Shown: piece by piece, positions 28,010 to 33,431 of the stretch | How the letters are laid out: each line of letters starts with the position of its first letter | Position numbering within the stretch: position 1 is the stretch's first letter | Position numbers and translations under genes: made by a program | The notes under the pieces: generated by a model | What the model saw: only the letters and a program-made list of their open reading frames with translations | The model's database searches: none | Told to the model about the DNA's origin: nothing | From: Gammaproteobacteria bacterium | GTDB lineage: Bacteria; Pseudomonadota; Gammaproteobacteria; JAADGQ01 | Reading direction: 5' to 3' | Assembly: GCA_015490755.1 (NCBI GenBank) | Contig: WFXF01000067.1 | Coordinates: 1 to 33,431, forward strand | DNA: 33,431 nucleotides

Positions 28010-28459
28010 TTAAAGTTTGTTATTTTGTAAATATTCAATGCCCGCTTGCAACGCCAGCTCATAACCTTTTGCACCCAGACCACAAATCACACCCACAGCA
28101 ATATCAGAAAAATAGGAGTGCCTGCGAAAGGCTTCTCGTGCATGGACGTTTGATAAATGAATTTCAATAAATGGAATCTGTACCGCACTGAATGCATCAC
28201 GAAGCGCAATGCTGGTGTGTGTAAAAGCGGCGGGGTTGATAATAATAAATGCAGTAGCATCCTCTCTCGCGCTCTGCACACGCTCGACCAATTCATGCTC
28301 GGCATTGCTTTGATAAAAATCTAATTGGTGCCCGGCTTGCCTCGCCTGATCATCCAGACGTGCCTTAATGCTGGCTAAGGTATCATGACCATAATGTTTG
28401 GGTTCACGTCCACCCAGCAGATTTAAATTAGGGCCGTTAAGCACCAGAAAGTTTGCCAT
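28010..28459 (-). CDS. aroQ: 3-dehydroquinate dehydratase, type II
   Basis: A 149-residue type II dehydroquinase (shikimate pathway, dodecameric). The N-terminal signature [16 protein letters not shown], the QSNAEHELV motif, [15 protein letters not shown] with the catalytic His region, and [16 protein letters not shown] are all present. The frame extends upstream to 28513, but the ATG at 28459 has GGAAGA upstream and begins at the family N-terminus. The aroQ-accB-accC order is widespread in gammaproteobacteria. Confidence 0.95.
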   Translation of the reverse strand: MANFLVLNGPNLNLLGGREPKHYGHDTLASIKARLDDQARQAGHQLDFYQSNAEHELVERVQSAREDATAFIIINPAAFTHTSIALRDAFSAVQIPFIEIHLSNVHAREAFRRHSYFSDIAVGVICGLGAKGYELALQAGIEYLQNNKL

Positions 28460-28574
28460 GAGTCTTCCAGAAAACATTGCTAAAGCTAATTCGAAGGATT
28501 GTGCCCAACACACTTATCATTGTCCAGACCTTTCATGCGATTTTCCGGGAGTTCGCGGCAATTTAACCTCGATT

Positions 28575-30458
28575 TCACCCATTCAAGGCATTTAACACCC
28601 CAGAAAGGTGCGTTTGAAATTCATCAAGGCTCATCTCCCCTACAATGCGGTAACCTCTCAGCTCATCACCATTACGGTCAAAAAACAGAATGCTCGGTGG
28701 CCCGATAAGTTCAAACTGTTCCAGCAGCGCTTTATCCTGTTCGTCGTTTTCAGTCACATCCGACTGCAAGACCATCATGCCCGACAACATTTGCATCACT
28801 GATGGATCAGAAAATACATTGCGCTCCATTGTTTTACAGGAGATGCACCAATCCGCATAAAAATCGAGCATAACAGGCTGCCCTTGTGCTTTTGCAAGCT
28901 GCATTTTTTGCTCTAACCCTGCCAAGCCCTTAATTGATGTGAATGCCAGATGTCCTGGCGCTGCATTTACCATTGTCGGGCTACTCAACGAGCTCAGGCT
29001 TTTAAGTGGTTGCAGCGGATCTTTACCACCACTCGCCGCACCCAGCATCAATAGTAGACCGTACAACAACATGACCAAGCCGGAACCTTTCCACAAAGTT
29101 CGCCAGCCTGTCGCCTCAGTGGGCAACGGTTCCAGCGCCCCCATATAAATCGCCGAAATAATCAACAACACCGCCCACAACATCAATGTTGCCGGTTCGG
29201 GAATAATTCGTTCAAGCATCCAGATTGCAACAGCTAATAGCAAAACCCCAAAAACAGCTTTGACGGCATTCATCCAGCCACCACTTTTTGGCAACCACTT
29301 ACCGGCTGTTGTACCAATCACCAGTAACGGCATCCCCATTCCCAAAGCCATAACAAACAGAGCCACACCGCCCAGTAAGGCATCGCCACTTTGACCGATA
29401 TAAATCAATGCACCTGCCAGGGGCGCTGCAACACATGGTCCAACAATAAGTGCTGATAAAACACCCATCACTCCAGCGCCCACCCATGTTCCTCTTGCCT
29501 GTTTATTACTGTGTGCTACGAGCTTGCTTTGCAAGCTTGCAGGCAGTTGCAACTCATAAAAACCAAACATTGACAATGCCAGCAACACAAAAATCACACT
29601 AAAAGCACTGATCACCCACGGATTTTGAAACATGATCTGTACGTTTGCACCAAATAATCCAGCGATCATTCCGGCAACAGCATATGTGGCTGCCATCGCT
29701 AATACATAAATCAAAGACAACATAAACGCTTTACGTGTATTAATTTTTTCACCTTGCCCAACAATAAAGCTGGAAAGAATCGGGATCATCGGAAATACAC
29801 AAGGTGTGAACGCCAGCAGCAATCCAAAGCCAAAAAAGGTCAATACCGTCCAGAAAAAACCATCATCAACTAATGAAGTTACAATACGATCTTGCTCTGA
29901 AATAACGACAGCAGACGCACTCTTTAATGGCTCAGTCGATGATGTGGTACCCGTTAATGTATTGGAACTAAAGGATCCTGCCCCCTTTTTGCCGTTTGTA
30001 TCACCCACAGAAAGTACCATCGGTATAGACTCTGTTTGTGGTGGATAACAAAAACCACTATCCGCGCAGCCCTGTGATTTTGCTTCAAGTGTAAATTCAG
30101 TGGCTTGATCATTACTTCGAGAGATCATTAAATCAACAATCGCTTGCCCGTAATAAACCTCCATCTCACCAAAATATTCATCATGCTTGAGCTTACCCGG
30201 CTCAGGAAAAGAGACCTGAGTAATTTCAATGCCCTCGGCACCGGTAATTTTGAATTTAAACTTATCCTTATAGAGGTAATAACCCTCGGTAATATCCCAT
30301 TTAGCACGCAATCTGTTTTCATCCACCACATCGGCGGTAAAAATAAACGCCTGCTCAGGTCGCAGTGGCTCGTTATTAAAAATTGCGCCCACAATATTAG
30401 AAAATAATAGCAGCAATAAAACGCAAGAGTAGATTAATGATTGTTTGAAAAATTTCAT
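28575..30458 (-). CDS. dsbD: Thiol:disulfide interchange protein DsbD
   Basis: A 627-residue inner-membrane protein moving electrons from cytosolic thioredoxin to periplasmic partners such as DsbC. An N-terminal signal peptide (1-25) is followed by the periplasmic alpha domain with C131 and C137 (GCADSGFCYPP), then eight membrane helices with the redox pair C220 (FTPCVFPMIP) and C342 (GPCVAAP), and a C-terminal thioredoxin-like gamma domain with C538-I-S-C541. All six cysteines are present. ATG start at 30458 with AAGAG upstream. It is first in a minus-strand run with aroQ and accBC (115-bp gap), and divergent from fxsA. Confidence 0.96.
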   Translation of the reverse strand: MKFFKQSLIYSCVLLLLLFSNIVGAIFNNEPLRPEQAFIFTADVVDENRLRAKWDITEGYYLYKDKFKFKITGAEGIEITQVSFPEPGKLKHDEYFGEMEVYYGQAIVDLMISRSNDQATEFTLEAKSQGCADSGFCYPPQTESIPMVLSVGDTNGKKGAGSFSSNTLTGTTSSTEPLKSASAVVISEQDRIVTSLVDDGFFWTVLTFFGFGLLLAFTPCVFPMIPILSSFIVGQGEKINTRKAFMLSLIYVLAMAATYAVAGMIAGLFGANVQIMFQNPWVISAFSVIFVLLALSMFGFYELQLPASLQSKLVAHSNKQARGTWVGAGVMGVLSALIVGPCVAAPLAGALIYIGQSGDALLGGVALFVMALGMGMPLLVIGTTAGKWLPKSGGWMNAVKAVFGVLLLAVAIWMLERIIPEPATLMLWAVLLIISAIYMGALEPLPTEATGWRTLWKGSGLVMLLYGLLLMLGAASGGKDPLQPLKSLSSLSSPTMVNAAPGHLAFTSIKGLAGLEQKMQLAKAQGQPVMLDFYADWCISCKTMERNVFSDPSVMQMLSGMMVLQSDVTENDEQDKALLEQFELIGPPSILFFDRNGDELRGYRIVGEMSLDEFQTHLSGVLNALNG

Positions 30459-30614
30459 ATAAGCTCTTATTTCAAAGTTAAAGTGGGTTAAAGAAAGCCA
30501 ACAAGCTTCAAATAGTGACAGTAATCACCCTTGTGAGTTCGTTATCATAAACTTTCTGCTATTCTACGAACATATCAAATTAAATATCCATTGACGGGCT
30601 TTTGGAATAAAATC

Positions 30615-31082
30615 ATGAAGGTATTATTTTTACTGTTCTTAATCATCCCCATTATCGAGATTTACCTGCTCATTCAAGTAGGCAGTGTCATCGGTGCTTT
30701 TTATACTATTTTATTGATTATTTTAACCGCTATTGCGGGTGCATTTTTATTACGCATCCAGGGTCTTGCGACGCTGAGGCGTGTGCAGGAAGCTGTTGCC
30801 ATGGGAAAAGTTCCTGCCATGGAGCTGCTGGAAGGCCTTATGTTACTTGTCGGCGGCGCACTCTTGTTGACACCCGGTTTTTTTACCGATGCATTGGGCT
30901 TTATTTGCTTAATACCCACATTACGCCAAGGTATAATCCGCCTGTTTTTATTTCAAAAAATCAGCCGCATGCAAAGCCAAAATTATCAGAAAAAAACTGA
31001 ACAGCAGCAATCACACAGCTCCAATATTATTGAAGGGGAGTTTTATAGCGAGAATGATAAAAACAATAAAACCGGACAGTGA
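30615..31082 (+). CDS. fxsA: FxsA family membrane protein
   Basis: A 155-residue inner-membrane protein of the FxsA family; E. coli FxsA, when overproduced, relieves exclusion of phage T7 in F-plasmid cells, but its normal role is unknown. Membrane segments are visible at the N-terminus (LFLLFLIIPIIEIYLLIQVG), around IGAFYTILLIILTAIAGAFLL and near LVGGALLLTPGFFTDALGF, with the conserved PG in TPGFFTD. The C-terminal ~35 residues are polar. I start at the ATG at 30615 rather than an upstream TTG at 30591, because homology begins with MKVLFLLF and a GGAA sequence lies upstream. The stop codon sits inside a 22-bp palindrome. Confidence 0.9.
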   Translation: MKVLFLLFLIIPIIEIYLLIQVGSVIGAFYTILLIILTAIAGAFLLRIQGLATLRRVQEAVAMGKVPAMELLEGLMLLVGGALLLTPGFFTDALGFICLIPTLRQGIIRLFLFQKISRMQSQNYQKKTEQQQSHSSNIIEGEFYSENDKNNKTGQ

Positions 31083-31095
31083 ATATTCACTGTCC
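31074..31095 (-). terminator. Perfect 22-bp palindrome, terminator of the ABC operon
   Basis: GGACAGTGAAT and ATTCACTGTCC form an 11+11 perfect palindrome that includes the fxsA stop codon. On the minus strand it is followed by GGTTTTATTGTTTTT, a good U-rich tract, so it most likely terminates the permease gene that ends at 31112; it may also act on fxsA from the other side. Confidence 0.65.
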
Positions 31096-31111
31096 TATAA
31101 AAGTAACAATA

Positions 31112-31879
31112 TCAATCGCGTAACGCATTAAATGAACGCACTGCCCATACCAGTGTGACTCCAGCAAAGGCAAACATCACCAGCAACCCTGTCATATAAA
31201 CATTAAAGTCGGGGGTACCAATCAAAATGGCTCGAACGGCATCGACAGCATAATTAATTGGATTCACCATCGCGATATATTGAATCCATGTCGGCATAAA
31301 GTTTTCAGGCACCATCGCACTGGAGAAGAACATCAATGGCAATGTCATCAAATTACCGATCATCACCAGTGGCTCTTCGCGCTGCAGTGCAATTGCAAAA
31401 CCGTTTGACAGTGCCGCAAAACCGATTCCCAGTAAAAAGACAATCAATAATGCCATGATCACATAGAGCGGATTAAAACTCATCGCCGAACCGAAAAAGA
31501 GCCACGCAACGATCAAAATAACAAAAACCTGTGCGATCACCTGCACAGCTGAATGAAGAATGCGGCTGAGAACAATTGCCACACGCGAGACGGGCGAAAC
31601 CAGCATTTTATCGACTGAACCGGCTGTAATTTCCCGCAACAAACTCACCCCCGACCATGACGAACCAAACAGCACCGTCATTATCAGAACGCCTGGAATG
31701 AAAAAATCGATATAACTGGTCTCTGGTGGAAAGCCTGGCACACGCGCCATGCTCTGAAACAGCTGCCCAAAAATCACCAGCCAGATAAGCGGCTGAATCA
31801 GTGTAAACAGCGACCACATAGGCATTCTGATTGTAATTCGCATGTATTTGGCAAATAGATACCACGTATCTGCTAACAT
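31112..31879 (-). CDS. ABC-2 type exporter permease
   Basis: A 255-residue permease with about six membrane helices (for example ~27-43, 63-78, 112-133, 140-163, 180-192 and 233-248) and the family segment LLREITAGSVDKMLVSPVSR after the second helix, typical of DrrB/NodJ-like ABC-2 exporters. It starts with an ATG at 31879, 54 bp after the ATPase stop, and ends at the palindromic terminator. With the ATPase it would form a (2+2) exporter. The substrate cannot be predicted; DrrB relatives export drugs, polysaccharides or lipids. Confidence 0.9.
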   Translation of the reverse strand: MLADTWYLFAKYMRITIRMPMWSLFTLIQPLIWLVIFGQLFQSMARVPGFPPETSYIDFFIPGVLIMTVLFGSSWSGVSLLREITAGSVDKMLVSPVSRVAIVLSRILHSAVQVIAQVFVILIVAWLFFGSAMSFNPLYVIMALLIVFLLGIGFAALSNGFAIALQREEPLVMIGNLMTLPLMFFSSAMVPENFMPTWIQYIAMVNPINYAVDAVRAILIGTPDFNVYMTGLLVMFAFAGVTLVWAVRSFNALRD

Positions 31880-31933
31880 TATTTTTTTAACCTTTTTTTA
31901 AATAATAAAAATCTGGAGTATTTTAATCGGGAA

Positions 31934-33163
31934 TTATTTTTTCCACTTTTCCTGTTGGGCTTGAAAGTCACCCTCTTGCCACGAGCCATCATTTTTATCC
32001 CAATCGCCACGATTCCAATCACCTTGCTGTGGCCATTGCTCTTTTGATGCCTCTTTTTGGGATTCAGGTTTTTCAGTCTGTGTTAGTTTTTCCGTACTGG
32101 AATCCGAACTGATTGAATCAACAGCGGCTTCTTCACTATTTTCTTGCCACTGCTTCGCCCACTTACCGCCACCACCTTTTCCAGCCCACTGCTTCCACCA
32201 CTCATCGCCCGCCTCCTCCTCACCTGCATCAATACTGGAGCCCGTATATTTGAGAAAAACATCATCCAGTGTTGGGCATGTCAGCATCACTGTTTTTAAA
32301 GTAATACCTTCATTGCTTGCGATAGCAGCAAGGAGTGGAATACTTTCAGCGCCGTTATCTACATAAACATATAGCTTGTCATTATCCCACGTCGCACGAC
32401 TGACATAATCAAGATCTTTTAGATTCCAGGCAAATGCTTGAACAGTTTTATCAACTTGATCGAAAGTCAGAACAACAGAATCACCATGAATTGCGTTTTT
32501 CAGTGCTTGCGGTGTATCCAGCGCCTGAATTTTGCCTTGACTGATAATTGCGACCCGATCAGCCAAACTATCAGCCTCTTCCAGATAGTGCGTTGTCAAT
32601 AAAATGGTCAGGCCGAACTCTCTATTCAGCTTTTCGATGTATTGCCACAACATCTGGCGGCTTTTTATATCCAGCCCGAGTGTCGGTTCATCTAAAAAGA
32701 GTAATTTGGGGCGATGAATCAGTGCGGTTGCAATATCTAACTTACGGCGCATTCCCCCGGAATAAGTGGCTACGGTACGATCCAGCGCTTCTTTCAGTTC
32801 AAAATAGGTTGTGAGCTCTTCGATGCGATCCAGAATATCCTTGCGCTTCATTCGATAGAGCTGACCTTGTAGTATAAGATTTTCGCGTCCGGTCAAAAAG
32901 TAATCCACTCCCGTTTGCTGCGCTACAACACCGATGGATTCACGTACTTTTTCCGGCTCTCGATCAACATCAAACCCTGCCGTTATTACTTTTCCTGAAT
33001 CAAATCCGGAAAGAGTGGACAGCACCCTGATGGTGGTTGTTTTCCCTGCGCCATTAGGACCAAGCAGGCCCATAATTTCACCTTTATTAACCTCCAGATT
33101 CAAACCGTCTAATGCCTTGGCTCCACCAGGAAAAACTTTTATCAGGTCGGTTATTTTTATCAT
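31934..33163 (-). CDS. ABC exporter ATPase with tryptophan-rich C-terminal tail
   Basis: A 409-residue ATPase. Residues 1-310 form a usual DrrA-type subunit: Walker A GPNGAGKT (35-42), signature YSGGMRRKLD (134-143), Walker B LLFLDEPTLGLD (D158, E159), and the H-loop His192. Residues 311-409 are an extra, low-complexity tail, rich in W, Q, K, E, G and D, with ten tryptophans (322, 323, 326, 335, 339, 377, 383, 388, 395, 407) and repeats like GDWNRGDWDKNDG. This tail is not part of the standard fold. Start at the ATG at 33163 (MIKITDLIKVFPGG) because the 26 upstream residues of the open frame do not resemble the family. Its partner permease follows. Confidence 0.9.
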   Translation of the reverse strand: MIKITDLIKVFPGGAKALDGLNLEVNKGEIMGLLGPNGAGKTTTIRVLSTLSGFDSGKVITAGFDVDREPEKVRESIGVVAQQTGVDYFLTGRENLILQGQLYRMKRKDILDRIEELTTYFELKEALDRTVATYSGGMRRKLDIATALIHRPKLLFLDEPTLGLDIKSRQMLWQYIEKLNREFGLTILLTTHYLEEADSLADRVAIISQGKIQALDTPQALKNAIHGDSVVLTFDQVDKTVQAFAWNLKDLDYVSRATWDNDKLYVYVDNGAESIPLLAAIASNEGITLKTVMLTCPTLDDVFLKYTGSSIDAGEEEAGDEWWKQWAGKGGGGKWAKQWQENSEEAAVDSISSDSSTEKLTQTEKPESQKEASKEQWPQQGDWNRGDWDKNDGSWQEGDFQAQQEKWKK

Positions 33164-33203
33164 TTCAAAGCAGTCTCGGTTTTTGAGTGTTACATAAAAA
33201 AAT

Positions 33204-33224
33204 AATGCACATATAGTATGCGCA
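33204..33224. promoter_or_regulatory. Imperfect palindrome upstream of the ABC exporter
   Basis: ATGCACATA-TAG-TATGCGCAT has nine-base arms with a single mismatch around a three-base centre, 41 bp before the ATPase start codon. The dimension suits a dimeric regulator's operator near the promoter. No matching regulator is encoded next to it. Confidence 0.35.
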
Positions 33225-33291
33225 TCAAAGTCACCAATCAATAACCACTGGTTTTAATGATAAAATTCCTCTCTTATCTTGGAACGTGCAC

Positions 33292-33431
33292 GGAATAACT
33301 TCTGCAACTATTGCGTAGAAATTTTGCTTCGGCTCAAACGATCTCAAGAGGCGCATAGCTGCTGGCCTATGTAACGATTGAGATCGTTTGAGCCGGAGTA
33401 AAAGGGCAAGCCAGAGTGCAGAAGTTATTTC
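33292..33431. mobile_element. MITE-like nested inverted-repeat element
   Basis: A ~140-bp sequence is built as nested hairpins. Outer ends AATAACTTCTGCA (33294-33306) and TGCAGAAGTTATT (33417-33429) match over 13 bp (15 with one mismatch). Inside, 33330-33347 (CGGCTCAAACGATCTCAA) and 33378-33395 are perfect 18-bp inverted copies, and CATAG/CTATG near the centre adds a small apical stem. No reading frame of note is inside. The pattern suits a miniature inverted-repeat transposable element or a structured small RNA/terminator element; the window end prevents testing for a target-site duplication. Confidence 0.6.

Noticed and set aside
1-33431. CRISPR arrays, tRNA or rRNA genes, replication origin
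   Set aside because: No regularly spaced repeats, no recognised tRNA arms or rRNA segments, and no DnaA-box cluster were noticed while reading.

Overview
The window looks like chromosome from a free-living or symbiotic gammaproteobacterium of moderate G+C. The reasons are the gene order miaB-phoH-ybeY-corC-lnt, a complete tamA-tamB pair, an aroQ-accB-accC block next to dsbD, prmA, fxsA, and two small gammaproteobacterial families (DUF3135 and DUF3025). The species cannot be named from sequence alone. No rRNA, tRNA or CRISPR array was seen.

Layout. Bases 1-199 hold nothing I can identify. At 200-734 there is a Phd/RelE-type toxin-antitoxin pair (StbDE-like) on the minus strand, divergent from a small XRE-family regulator (901-1308). 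A DUF3135 gene and the tamB/tamA operon (outer-membrane assembly) follow on the minus strand. A lone spermidine-synthase-like methyltransferase (7368-8135) is divergent from tamA. Next comes a minus-strand operon hemE-gltB-gltD (haem synthesis and glutamate synthase), then a plus-strand DUF3025 gene convergent with the housekeeping operon miaB-phoH-ybeY-corC-lnt (tRNA modification, ribosome quality control, envelope lipoprotein maturation). A decayed pseudouridine-synthase N-terminus sits directly behind lnt.

Bases 21.9-25.1 kb form the accessory part. It holds an AAA/DUF4143 ATPase gene bracketed by a pair of imperfect 25-bp direct repeats, a transposase fragment, a complete Xre/RES toxin-antitoxin operon with a strong promoter and a candidate operator, and the last 18-19 codons of an otherwise lost OmpA-type gene. 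This is an insertion and decay hot spot between miaB and prmA.

After it the core resumes on the minus strand with prmA, then accC, accB, aroQ and dsbD (fatty-acid, shikimate and disulfide-reduction functions). fxsA lies on the plus strand. A two-gene ABC-2 exporter follows, whose ATPase carries an unusual tryptophan-rich C-terminal tail. The window ends in a ~140-bp nested inverted-repeat element that resembles a MITE.

I did not find a clearly new multi-gene system. The best candidates for follow-up are the 21.9-25.1 kb island, the palindromic terminal element and the Trp-rich ABC tail.
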